NCBI GenBank assembly: GCA_937969495.1
Contig: CALBVY010000014.1
Coordinates: 1 to 43,180, forward strand
Length of the DNA: 43,180 nucleotides
DNA from: an uncultured Verrucomicrobiales bacterium
Lineage (GTDB): Bacteria > Verrucomicrobiota > Verrucomicrobiia > Verrucomicrobiales > Akkermansiaceae
Reading direction: 5' to 3'
The translations under genes and the position numbers were made by a program. The stretch's first letter is position 1, and the number at the start of each line of letters is the position of its first letter. The notes under the pieces are model-generated. The model saw nothing but the letters and a program-made list of their open reading frames with translations, made no database searches and was not told the origin of the DNA. Of this stretch, positions 17,201 to 27,058 are shown piece after piece.

Positions 17201-17655
17201 GGGGATTGAGTCGTTTTTTTCGCCTCTGTGTGGCTTTTCTTTTCTGATCGTTGTAGCTGATTTAGCCAGTGGTCAAAGTGTGATTGATCGAAATGTGGTG
17301 AGTTTTTTTGGTCAGCACTTGAGAGTGCTGTTTCAAGTATTTGGAGGGCTGCGGCAGAATGTTTGCACTCGTATCCCACTGGGCATGTACACTCTTCCTC
17401 AAAGAACCACTCACCTGAGGGAGTTTTATCAAAAACGATATTTACATGGTAGGTTTCGCTATAGCTACCTAGGAATTTTGCGTTGATTTCGAAGACTCCC
17501 TGAGAGTTGGCTATTTCTCCAAAAATATAGGCAGGGGGAGCAAGATACTTTTTTGACCGATGAAGCGTTTTTTTTGAAAAAGCATTACGCCAAACTGAAC
17601 GCGTGAATTTGCCAGTGAAATCTGGGTAGATTTGAAGTTGTTCAGTATTTATCAT
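14263..17655 (-). CDS. SNF2-family helicase with N-terminal SWIM zinc finger
   Basis: A large 1130-residue SWI/SNF-type ATPase. A SWIM finger C89-x-C91-x5-C97-x-H99 near the N-terminus likely binds DNA or protein. A long beta-rich middle region (about 130-640) follows, as in bacterial SNF2 proteins. The motor starts with L-R-D-Y-Q-M-E-G-F-H-W near 665, then Walker A D-D-M-G-L-G-K-T near 690, D-E-A-Q near 789, an S-G-T-P-M-E-N motif, and motif VI Q-A-T-D-R-A-Y-R-I-G-Q near 1065. It probably remodels DNA-protein or transcription complexes. It lies 62 bases after leuS on the same strand and is closely followed by the VOC gene. Confidence 0.93.
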   Translation of the reverse strand: MINTEQLQIYPDFTGKFTRSVWRNAFSKKTLHRSKKYLAPPAYIFGEIANSQGVFEINAKFLGSYSETYHVNIVFDKTPSGEWFFEEECTCPVGYECKHSAAALQILETALSSADQKNSPHFDQSHFDHWLNQLQRSEKKSHTEAKKTTQSPTNFLAYCIQPSQALYDPTPKLSLHTARQLKNGELRIDHHKIATADPYRPPQYMHKDDIPICMIYHQLVRLQYTYGAIKLEGTQATSLLTQIIPTNRLYYISSDHPPLPIELKDPIHPQPIWEKSEDGSTFPSFAPPLHGQHLICPTEPSYVAIPHSDEARCSLHPLETSSYSTEFLTLWKEGPSIPAEKITQSAITLQKKSSLPTLKPTETISLDPTAPIPQLRLERVNLSVDDISENPISAALTFRYHSHSTKPITTAEPTQEDSSFFATKDNTIYEIPRNLTAELQYTEELTNQHKFVKASHILPNTPRSHQHHYLPNTPTEIRDQQTALFITQIAPILSEQGWEITIAESAKVEIHTIADSHLETGLTESPDHGIDWFEFSASYLTPTGDRQPLLPLLSNYIQTLDFEKIDTLIENTTPSDQTILADPENPNIYLSFPTLKLLTLAQSIHQLFGDKAPSEPLHTIQAATLADSLEMDGTKTIRDLKKLGNNLKNITSLPKPSLPKTFKANLRDYQMEGFHWMQFLARHSLHGILADDMGLGKTVQALAHIQAEVSNRYAKKKPTLVLAPTSVTNNWINEAKKFTPKLTTLLLHGPERKEKFPSIPDHGLIVTSYALFNRDHKELLEHDYHLCILDEAQYIKNPAAKISQHVCQIKANHRIALSGTPMENHLGELWSQMRFLMPGLLGSSDAFRKHFRTPIEKHQDTTAQLNLNSRIAPLILRRTKEAVATELPPKTEILHKIPLLPAQVDIYETVRAAMDSRIRDAIATKGLAKSQIIVLDALLKLRQICCHPQLLKLSAAQGIKESAKLNFLTKDLLPTLLSEGRRILIFSSFTTMLGLIEDHIRSQNIPFSKITGKTKNRQQEVDTFQHGETEIFLISLKAGGTGLNLTAADTVIHYDPWWNPAAENQATDRAYRIGQDKPVFVHKLITEGSIEERILELQQQKAQLVDALLSEKTNQLKIDQETLGNLLAPI

Positions 17656-17717
17656 ACCTAAATAGAATGTAAACTAGATGGGGTGGGATTTAGCTTCTTT
17701 CTAACGTCCATAGATTT

Positions 17718-20285
<2,568 letters not shown>

Positions 20286-20448
20286 CAGGGTAGTGGGTGG
20301 TAATAGTTGGAAAGGAGCGCAAACTGGGCGTGGGGGCTGGAGATAAGGGATTTTCTTAGGAAAGAAAAGCAAAACCCCGGGGCTATGGATTCTCTTCAAT
20401 CTGTGACGAGTGATGTAGATTTCAGCTGTATTCAAAAGTGAGGCTTAA

Positions 20449-20640
20449 AACTTTGACCTCACTGGTAAAAACAACGCCACGCTCTACACCTTGATAGAGA
20501 ACGGCAAAGCAGAAGATCTTAATTCACGGGAATACCTAGAATATGTTCTAGCACACCTCGGCAGCTCCACCGCCACCGAGCTAACACCCCGCAAAGTAGC
20601 CCAACTTTGGGGGAATCCAAGCAAGCAGCATAGTCCTCTT
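20449..20640 (+). pseudogene. IS66-family transposase C-terminal fragment
   Basis: Directly after an in-frame TAA at 20446, one frame reads the typical C-terminal end of an IS66 transposase: G-K-N-N-A-T-L-Y-T-L-I-E-N-G-K-A, then S-R-E-Y-L-E-Y-V-L-A-H-L and E-L-T-P-R-K-V-A-Q-L-W. No catalytic domain, other IS66 genes or inverted repeats are visible nearby, so this is a fossil. The frame stays open beyond 20640, but that part runs antisense into the kinase gene and is not family-like. It lies in the only long gap of the window (20286..20760). The rest of that gap, 20286..20448 and 20641..20706, shows nothing I can name. Confidence 0.75.
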
Positions 20641-20706
20641 TTAAGAAACTTACGGATATGCCTAGCTATGAAGATCTATTTTTTTCCCGAGTCAGGAGGT
20701 GAAAAT

Positions 20707-20734
20707 ACCCGCTCTTGGGGATGCAAAAGCGGGT
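20707..20734 (-). terminator. Rho-independent-like hairpin after the kinase gene
   Basis: On the minus strand, ACCCGCTTTTG, loop CATCCC and CAAGAGCGGGT form an 11-bp stem with one G-U pair, followed by ATTTTC. It starts 27 bases after the stop of the serine/threonine kinase gene. The stem is strong but the T-tract is short, so termination may be partial. On the plus strand the same hairpin lacks a T-tract. Confidence 0.6.
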
Positions 20735-20760
20735 GGGGGAATAAGGGATGCCGTCTGCCT

Positions 20761-23145
20761 TTATTTGATGTTCTTTTTCAGATAGTTTTTGGCTTGGTTA
20801 GCTTTTTTAGCTACTTCCTTATCTTTATCTTTTAGGTAGGGCTCAAGTATATTTAAAGCCCATTTATTTTTTTGCTGCGCCATGCCATTGATGACTTTAG
20901 TTTTTTCATACTGAGTGGTTGCGATTTTTGATAGAGATTCCCAAAGTTGGTTAATGTCGCGTAGCTTGTTTGGGCGCGGTTTGATGAGGAATGAATAAGC
21001 TGCATCAAATGCTCTTTTGCGAAGTTTGTCGTCCTGGGTGCTATCAACGAAGTTGGTGAGGGTTTCAAACTCGGAAGCATCTGCCCATTGCCCAAGGGCG
21101 GTGATGGCAGCATTCTGGAGTGCTGCATCATTAGAGGCTACGGCTGACCTGACAACTTCGGCTGCTTCGGGGCCTCCCGCGGTGCCTGCTAGACGTAACA
21201 TGGTGTATTTGGTGTCGTTATTCAGCGCTGTCTCGTAGGCTCCTACAATAGGGGTGGTGAATTGGCTTTTGTTCTCAGCCTGGTTGATAAGCTCGGCAGC
21301 AGCTCTCTCAGCAGCATTACGGATAGAGGATGAGTCTGTATCCTTAATGAGGCTTAAAAAATCATCAATAAACTCATTTGCAGGTGCACCAGTGGCTGAT
21401 GCTCTGGCGGCATCAATGGCAGCGGCAGCGGCGGTCCCTTCCGAGGATGACTTGGCAAACGCTAGCAAAGGTTCGATATTTGAAACATCTTTACGGCGTG
21501 TTATGACGGCAGTAAATATATCTTTACGAATATTTTCAGAGCATTTAGCTGTCGTAACATGATCGATGATGACTGAGTTAGCATCATAGCCTCCTTCAGC
21601 TTTGGCATAGGCGAGAACCTTTAGGACGAGAGGGCGTTGCTGATTTTTTTCTACACTGGTGGCACGATTCAAAATGCCCTTGAGCTCATCTTCGGTGAGG
21701 TGAATCCCATCACGAAGGGTGCCTTGGTCATCCAAAGCTTTAGCTTCCACCATCACGGCATTAATGCGTTTGATTTTTTTCCTATCGCTCATAATGCTCG
21801 TTCCTACAAAGCCAATGATTAAGAGTACTGCTAGAAGTACAGCGATGATTGCTATCTTGGCTCCTTGTGGTAGACTTTTTTTACTCTTAGGAGTGATAGC
21901 TGGTTGGGGCGCCTCTTGTGTTGTAGCATCAGCCTGTTCTGTAGTTGTGGCTGTTGCTGTGGAAGCCACAGGGGCAGGGGTAGTTACAGGGGTAGGGGCG
22001 GTTACAGGGGCAGTGGTGGTTACAGGTTGTGCAGGAATGGTTGCGGTCTGTAGGCTAGTGTTTGTTTGGGAGAGTTGTTGCACTTGAGTGTGCGGGCTGA
22101 CTTTACCGTCCTGTGGTGGGGCGATTGGCTGCGGTGCAGTTTGGGGGTTGACGGTATTGACTGTCTGAGCGGCAGTGGCAACGTTCTGAGCTGATGGTGT
22201 TACCTCCGTTACTGGCTGGGTGGCAGGAGTTGGAGTATTACCAGGGAAAATAAGTTTGGGGGCTCCTGGATCAGGCTGTTGTGCCCCAGGGGCGCTCAGG
22301 TTGATAGGTTGCGTGGATTGTTTATCGAGGAGAAGGAACCGTTCTAATGCTGTGCGTGCATCGGCAGGTCTGTCATCCATATTACGTTCAATGTGCCACA
22401 TGATCCAGTCCGCTCCCCACTGAGGGATGTCTGGGCGTAATTCGTGAAGTGGTGTGACATGGTGTTGCAGATGGCTAGCCATGACTGCGGCAGCTGTTTC
22501 GCCATTAAACGGATAGACACCAGTGAGTGCGAAATAGAAGAGGCAGCCGAGAGCATACATATCTGTACACTTATCCAATGGTATACGCTCAAACTGCTCT
22601 GGTGCCATAAAGAAAATAGAGCCAAAGACGGCATCGCCATGATCAATGGTCTGGAGCGATGGTGTGGCAGAAAATTTCGCTAATCCAAAGTCCACAATCT
22701 TCACTTGGAATTTCCCTGAGGGCAACCAGCAGACCATCAAATTACTGGGCTTTAAATCGCGGTGCACGAGATCGAGGTCTTGGGCAGCAATGAGAGCCTC
22801 TTGGCTCTGGAGGGCGATTTCACGAAGGTCATCCCACGTTAAGGTGCCTCGCTCCACCATTTCATCGAGAGTTTTACCATGAATGAGCTCCATGACAACG
22901 TATGGGCCATCATTGTCCACGCCAGCATCATATACGGTAACAATATGTGGATGCTGTACGGACGAGAGGGCCGTGGCCTCTTTAAGCAGCTGGGTAGTAG
23001 CCTCATCTTGACTTTCATAGCCGCCGTCTGCAAGCACACGCTTGATGGCCACTTCACGATTTAGTTGAGTGTCTAGTGCTTTGTAAACAACACCTACTCC
23101 ACCTTGTCCTAGTTTTTCTCTGATCTCGTAGCGTTCGTCGCTCAT
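20761..23145 (-). CDS. Membrane-anchored Hanks-type serine/threonine protein kinase
   Basis: A 794-residue bacterial Ser/Thr kinase. The kinase domain covers about 6-272: glycine loop L-G-Q-G-G-V-G-V-V-Y at 12-21, V-A-I-K with Lys35, catalytic H-R-D-L-K-P-S-N at 128-135, D-F-G at 152-154, and A-P-E-Q at 181-184. A Pro/Thr/Gln-rich linker (about 280-425) contains hexapeptide repeats, then one membrane helix lies at about 429-449. The outer part (about 460-794) is helical with HEAT-like repeats, ending Lys-rich. It probably senses envelope signals and phosphorylates cytoplasmic targets, though those are unknown. The ATG at 23145 begins five residues before the kinase fold. A hairpin terminator follows, and it diverges from the ClpX-like gene. 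Confidence 0.92.
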   Translation of the reverse strand: MSDERYEIREKLGQGGVGVVYKALDTQLNREVAIKRVLADGGYESQDEATTQLLKEATALSSVQHPHIVTVYDAGVDNDGPYVVMELIHGKTLDEMVERGTLTWDDLREIALQSQEALIAAQDLDLVHRDLKPSNLMVCWLPSGKFQVKIVDFGLAKFSATPSLQTIDHGDAVFGSIFFMAPEQFERIPLDKCTDMYALGCLFYFALTGVYPFNGETAAAVMASHLQHHVTPLHELRPDIPQWGADWIMWHIERNMDDRPADARTALERFLLLDKQSTQPINLSAPGAQQPDPGAPKLIFPGNTPTPATQPVTEVTPSAQNVATAAQTVNTVNPQTAPQPIAPPQDGKVSPHTQVQQLSQTNTSLQTATIPAQPVTTTAPVTAPTPVTTPAPVASTATATTTEQADATTQEAPQPAITPKSKKSLPQGAKIAIIAVLLAVLLIIGFVGTSIMSDRKKIKRINAVMVEAKALDDQGTLRDGIHLTEDELKGILNRATSVEKNQQRPLVLKVLAYAKAEGGYDANSVIIDHVTTAKCSENIRKDIFTAVITRRKDVSNIEPLLAFAKSSSEGTAAAAAIDAARASATGAPANEFIDDFLSLIKDTDSSSIRNAAERAAAELINQAENKSQFTTPIVGAYETALNNDTKYTMLRLAGTAGGPEAAEVVRSAVASNDAALQNAAITALGQWADASEFETLTNFVDSTQDDKLRKRAFDAAYSFLIKPRPNKLRDINQLWESLSKIATTQYEKTKVINGMAQQKNKWALNILEPYLKDKDKEVAKKANQAKNYLKKNIK
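21971..22024. repeat. Three 18-bp tandem units inside the kinase gene
   Basis: The units 21971..21988, 21989..22006 and 22007..22024 share the pattern GGGG-A/T-nn-GG-n-GGTTACA, with small changes. On the minus strand they encode P/T/V-rich hexapeptides (V-T-T-T-A-P, V-T-A-P-T-P, V-T-T-P-A-P) in the linker before the membrane helix. Such in-frame repeats can expand or contract without breaking the protein. Confidence 0.8.
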
Positions 23146-23310
23146 AATATAAAAATATAGGAGCGAAGTATCGGCGAAATTAGTTTTGGTGCAATGATCA
23201 AATTTGTTAATTACTATCAATTGGACGCTCGGGCGGAATTACCATTTTAGCATGTGTCTCATTCAAGTTTCAGTTGCGCACAGAGGAAGGCTGGGAGATA
23301 GTTCGCCGTA
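23146..23310. promoter_or_regulatory. Shared upstream region of kinase and ClpX-like genes
   Basis: This 165-base gap separates two genes transcribed away from each other, so it must hold both promoters. The half nearest the kinase is A/T-rich (around 23146..23220). I see no convincing -35/-10 pair or operator palindrome, and only a distant GGGAGA before the ClpX-like start. The regulatory role follows from gene layout alone. Confidence 0.4.
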
Positions 23311-24966
23311 ATGAGCGACAAGAAAGATAAAGAGATTCCTGATCCAGATGATCTTCAGAAGATGATTCAAGATATGTTTGGGAAGTTTGGTGGTGGTGCG
23401 GCAATGTCATTTCCTGATTTTGCCCAGCATGGTGCTGCCACAGATGAGGAAGGCTCTGAAGATACGCCGATGGATATAGACCGTGCGGATGCCATTTTTG
23501 ATTTTAGCTATAAACCACGTGATATTAAATCCTACCTAGATCGTTTTGTGATCCGTCAGGATGAGGCGAAAAAGGCGTTATCCATCGCAGTGTGTGATCA
23601 TTACAATCATGCTAAATACATGCGTGGGCTAGAGCAGGAGCATGGGAAAATTCCTGAGGGTATTGAGTATCAAAAGCAGAATGTCATTGTGGTAGGTCCC
23701 ACTGGAGTTGGTAAGACGTATCTTATTAAACACATTGCAGAAATGATTGGGGTTCCTTTTGTTAAGGCAGATGCTACGAAGTTCTCTGAAACTGGGTATG
23801 TGGGAGGAGACGTGGATGATCTTGTTAGGGAGCTAGTGCAGAAGGCAGATGGTAATGTTGATCTGGCGGAGTATGGGATCGTTTACATCGATGAAATTGA
23901 TAAGCTAGCTGGTTCTGGCGGAAACATGGGGCGTGATGTGAGTGGCCGTGGTGTGCAGACCACTCTCCTTAAGCTGATGGAAGAAACGGAGGTGGCTGCT
24001 AGAAATCCTAATGATATGAAAGGCCAGATGATGGCGATGATGGATTTTCAAAATGGTAAAGGTGCGGGGAAAGAGACCATAAATACGCGCCATATTTTAT
24101 TTATTGTGAGTGGGGCATTTTCTGGGTTGGAGAAGGTTATTCAGCGCCGTCTCCGCAGCGGCCAAATTGGCTTTGGTGCCGAGGTGGTGGATCCTAATGA
24201 TAGTGAACTGTTCAGTGAAGCGAGTACGCAGGATTATATTGATTTTGGTTTTGAAGCAGAGTTCATTGGCCGCCTGCCAGTGCGCGTGGTGTGTGATAAG
24301 TTAGAAGCAAAAGACTTTGTTGATATTATGAAAAACTCTGAGGGCAGCTTGCTAAGGCAATATGAGCGAGAGTTTTCTGCATATGGTATTCAAGCAAAAT
24401 TTGAGGATTCAGCGATCGAGCGTATTGCCGCGCGTGCGGAGTCTGAGAATACAGGAGCACGCGCCCTGATGACGGTGTGTGAGAGTATGCTGAGAGATTT
24501 CAAATTTGAGCTTCCTGGTACCGCAGTGAGTGAGCTGAGTATCGATGCTGAACTTATTGATAACCGTGAGCAGGTATTGACCAAATACCGTGAGCTTGGG
24601 CAGCGAGTGAATGTAGCGAAGGCGCGTGAGGAGGCAGATATTTACTGTCGTGAATTTAATGATCGGCATCAGATCCAGATTGATCTCACCGATGACGCTG
24701 TGAACAAGTTAGCGGAAGAGGCTCTATCACAGGGGAGAAGTGTGCTGCAAATCAGTCAGCAAAGGTTTAAGGATCTGCAGTTTGGGTTAAAGTTGATTCA
24801 GAAAAATACTGGGCAGGGAGAATTTGAGCTTGGGGTGGATGCTGTGGAAGATGCAGACAAGTTCTTGAGTGATCGCGTAGTTCAGTCTTATAGTGACGCC
24901 GCAGCAGTGAAGCAAGCTGCACGGGCTAAGTGCGATAGTGATTCCGATGATGATCTATCTAAATAA
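23311..24966 (+). CDS. ClpX-like AAA+ unfoldase lacking the zinc-binding domain
   Basis: A 551-residue AAA+ ATPase of the ClpX branch. Walker A G-P-T-G-V-G-K-T is at 129-136, pore loop G-Y-V-G near 162-165, Walker B I-V-Y-I-D-E-I-D-K near 190, and a sensor-2 G-A-R follows in the small domain. The ClpP-docking I-G-F tripeptide is present near 286 (G-Q-I-G-F-G-A-E), so it may dock a ClpP-type peptidase. The first 60 residues are acidic with no cysteines, so the usual C4 zinc domain that binds adaptors is missing. A charged C-terminal extension of about 120 residues follows the small domain. No clpP is nearby. It is probably a second, specialised ClpX paralogue rather than the housekeeping one. 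Confidence 0.85.
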   Translation: MSDKKDKEIPDPDDLQKMIQDMFGKFGGGAAMSFPDFAQHGAATDEEGSEDTPMDIDRADAIFDFSYKPRDIKSYLDRFVIRQDEAKKALSIAVCDHYNHAKYMRGLEQEHGKIPEGIEYQKQNVIVVGPTGVGKTYLIKHIAEMIGVPFVKADATKFSETGYVGGDVDDLVRELVQKADGNVDLAEYGIVYIDEIDKLAGSGGNMGRDVSGRGVQTTLLKLMEETEVAARNPNDMKGQMMAMMDFQNGKGAGKETINTRHILFIVSGAFSGLEKVIQRRLRSGQIGFGAEVVDPNDSELFSEASTQDYIDFGFEAEFIGRLPVRVVCDKLEAKDFVDIMKNSEGSLLRQYEREFSAYGIQAKFEDSAIERIAARAESENTGARALMTVCESMLRDFKFELPGTAVSELSIDAELIDNREQVLTKYRELGQRVNVAKAREEADIYCREFNDRHQIQIDLTDDAVNKLAEEALSQGRSVLQISQQRFKDLQFGLKLIQKNTGQGEFELGVDAVEDADKFLSDRVVQSYSDAAAVKQAARAKCDSDSDDDLSK

Positions 24967-25006
24967 TAGATTCAAAGTGGTCTTGTAGTCTGGGTTTTTG
25001 CTGTCT

Positions 25007-25618
25007 ATGCAATCTACACCTATGGCTCTAAATCGTCACAAACACTCTACTACAGCGGGCAGCTTGGAAGTTTCCACGTTACTGTGCGGCACACTTGGTC
25101 TGCTGGTCTCTGGGGTGTTGTATTGGATTGGTTTATTAGGAAAAGGGGACCTTGGAGTATTTCACTTACTAAGTCAGCCAGTGTTCCAAGGGGCTGTGCC
25201 TAGCCAGCTGAGTGCGCCGATCCTTTTTTTATTAACTGCTGTGTTTTGTTTTGGCTTGGCCTTTGCTGTGTTGGATTCCCCGGGTGCTTGGCGCAGGGTA
25301 GTGCTTGGTTTGACATTGCTCGTGCTGGTGATTGCGATGGTTCCTACGCTTGCTGTTTGGGATATTTATTTCCCCCCGATGATGTGTCTGGTAGGTGTTT
25401 TCTGGACTTGGTTTGTGGGTATGATTTATGCCGGTCATCATTCAATGCCGTGTGATCAGGTATCATCGTTAGAGCCGCTTGCCGAGACGGGGATACCAAT
25501 CCAGGATTCTAACATCGAAGTAGTGGAGAGGAAAGCTGACGAAGAACCAGAAAAGACACAGGTGGATTTGGAAGCAAAGTATCAACCTAATCCCTCATCA
25601 AACAATGGCCAGAGCTGA
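25007..25618 (+). CDS. Hypothetical integral membrane protein
   Basis: A 203-residue protein with four likely membrane helices between residues 20 and 145: one near 20-42, a pair around 68-110, and one near 115-140. It has a charged, Glu/Lys-rich cytoplasmic tail of about 55 residues. I recognise no family. The ATG at 25007 is preferred; a TTG at 24998 would add three residues. It follows the ClpX-like gene by 40 bases and overlaps recR by 14 bases. Co-transcription with recR is likely, but a functional link is not implied. Confidence 0.75.
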   Translation: MQSTPMALNRHKHSTTAGSLEVSTLLCGTLGLLVSGVLYWIGLLGKGDLGVFHLLSQPVFQGAVPSQLSAPILFLLTAVFCFGLAFAVLDSPGAWRRVVLGLTLLVLVIAMVPTLAVWDIYFPPMMCLVGVFWTWFVGMIYAGHHSMPCDQVSSLEPLAETGIPIQDSNIEVVERKADEEPEKTQVDLEAKYQPNPSSNNGQS

Positions 25619-26204
25619 CTATCCTCAACCAGTGGTGGAACTCATCGCCGAGCTTAAGAGGCTGCCTGGGATTGGGCCGCGGAGTGCTGAGCGTATTGCT
25701 GTATGGCTTTTGCAGAACGAGAAGGCGAATCCTCAAGAGCTTTCCGAAAGTTTATTGAGCGCTAAAGAACAGGTGACTTCCTGTGAAGTCTGCGGATTTT
25801 TTGCAAGTGATCATGGCTGTAGTGTCTGTGATGACTCTAGCCGGGACGTACAGAAGCTATGTGTGGTAGAGCAAGCTACTGATGTCTTACCACTTGAGCG
25901 ATCTGGTTCCTTTGGTGGGTTCTATCATTGCCTAGGAGGTAAACTATCACCACTGGATCACATTGGCCCAGAAGAGCTACGTATTACCCCTTTATTACGC
26001 AGGGTAGAAAAGTCGCCAGGTATGGAGGTCATTCTTGCGCTTGGTGCAGATGTTGAAGGAGAGGCTACGGCGAATTATCTAGCGGAAGCACTGGCATCAC
26101 GTGATTGCCGGATCACGCGGATTGCACAGGGTCTCCCTGCTGGTGGAGGGTTAGATCATGCTGATGAGCTTACGCTGATGCGTGCGATGCAGGGGAGGAG
26201 GTGA
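25605..26204 (+). CDS. recR: Recombination protein RecR
   Basis: A 199-residue protein of the RecFOR pathway, which loads RecA at gaps. The helix-hairpin-helix region R-L-P-G-I-G-P-R-S-A-E-R-I-A is at 19-32. A C4 zinc finger uses Cys60, 63, 72 and 75. The Toprim domain begins with L-C-V-V-E-Q-A-T-D and carries L-G-G-K-L-S-P-L-D-H-I-G-P-E, a RecR signature. The C-terminus has the A-Q-G-L-P-A-G-G-G-L-D-H-A-D-E motif. The ATG lies 14 bases inside the end of the upstream membrane-protein gene, a layout that suggests translational coupling. Length is normal. Confidence 0.96.
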   Translation: MARADYPQPVVELIAELKRLPGIGPRSAERIAVWLLQNEKANPQELSESLLSAKEQVTSCEVCGFFASDHGCSVCDDSSRDVQKLCVVEQATDVLPLERSGSFGGFYHCLGGKLSPLDHIGPEELRITPLLRRVEKSPGMEVILALGADVEGEATANYLAEALASRDCRITRIAQGLPAGGGLDHADELTLMRAMQGRR

Positions 26205-26214
26205 CTTTTTGACG

Positions 26215-26237
26215 TCTATTTGCGGTTTACAAATAGA
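26215..26237. repeat. Perfect 8-bp inverted repeat before the sodium channel gene
   Basis: TCTATTTG (26215..26222) and CAAATAGA (26230..26237) are perfect reverse complements separated by CGGTTTA. The repeat sits between the recR stop and the channel ATG, 26 bases upstream of the latter. No T-tract follows, so a terminator is unlikely. An operator or an mRNA hairpin is possible. The symmetry is seen; the role is unknown. Confidence 0.5.
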
Positions 26238-26263
26238 GAAAGCGTGGTTGATTTCATCACCGT

Positions 26264-27052
26264 ATGCCGCAGCAAGAAATTAATTTCAGGAGTAGATTGG
26301 CCGCTTGGATTAATAGCGGCAAGGTGCAGTGGTTTATTATTAGCGTCATCATTCTTAATGGCGTCATTCTAGGTCTTGAGACGAGTGCCACGCTTATGGC
26401 TAGCTATGGAGGGTTACTTCTCGCTCTGGATAAAATTTGTCTGATTATTTTTATTATTGAGATTGCACTTAAGTTCTATGCTCTTCGTCTATCGTTCTGG
26501 CGTGATTGGTGGAATATTTTTGATCTATTGGTAGTGGGTGTAGCCCTAGTTCCAGGTTCTGGGGCACTTGCGGTGTTGCGTTCGTTACGTGTTTTGCGGG
26601 TACTGCGTCTGATGACTGTGGTGCCCAGCTTGCGTAAGGTGGTGGAAGCATTTCTGCACTCCATTCCAGGGTTGGTTAGTGTGGTGGCGGTGATGGCGGT
26701 CTTTTTCTATACCTCAGCGGTATTGGCTACTAAGCTCTTTGGCGGGACGCACCCTCAGTGGTTTGGTAGTGTGGGAGAAAGTCTCTACACACTTTTTCAA
26801 ATCATGACGCTAGAGAGCTGGTCGATGGGAATTGTGCGTCCTGTTATGGAGGTGCACTCAATGGCGTGGTTGTTTTTTGTGCCTTTTATCATGATCGCTA
26901 CCTTTACGATCTTGAACCTTTTTATTGGTATCATCGTTTCTACGATGACCGAGCTCTCATTGGTGCCGGATGTGGAAAAAGAAAACCAGGAGACCTTGGA
27001 ATTACTCTCTCGTATTGAAGAAGACCTTTCCGAGCTTAAAAGAAGGCTCTGA
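26264..27052 (+). CDS. Bacterial voltage-gated sodium channel (NaChBac/NavAb type)
   Basis: A 262-residue six-helix channel subunit that should assemble as a tetramer in the inner membrane. S1-S3 lie at about 22-40, 51-71 and 83-97. S4 carries four gating arginines at 106, 109, 112 and 115, spaced every three residues. S5 covers about 132-158. The pore helix leads into the selectivity filter T-L-E-S-W-S-M at 182-188, which matches the filter of NavAb and differs slightly from NaChBac. S6 is at about 200-228, and a C-terminal coiled coil (about 240-262) fits the tetramer-forming helix of the family. Na+ selectivity is inferred from the filter. In bacteria such channels often support pH or Na+ homeostasis and motility in saline habitats. 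Confidence 0.95.
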   Translation: MPQQEINFRSRLAAWINSGKVQWFIISVIILNGVILGLETSATLMASYGGLLLALDKICLIIFIIEIALKFYALRLSFWRDWWNIFDLLVVGVALVPGSGALAVLRSLRVLRVLRLMTVVPSLRKVVEAFLHSIPGLVSVVAVMAVFFYTSAVLATKLFGGTHPQWFGSVGESLYTLFQIMTLESWSMGIVRPVMEVHSMAWLFFVPFIMIATFTILNLFIGIIVSTMTELSLVPDVEKENQETLELLSRIEEDLSELKRRL

Positions 27053-27058
27053 AATCTA

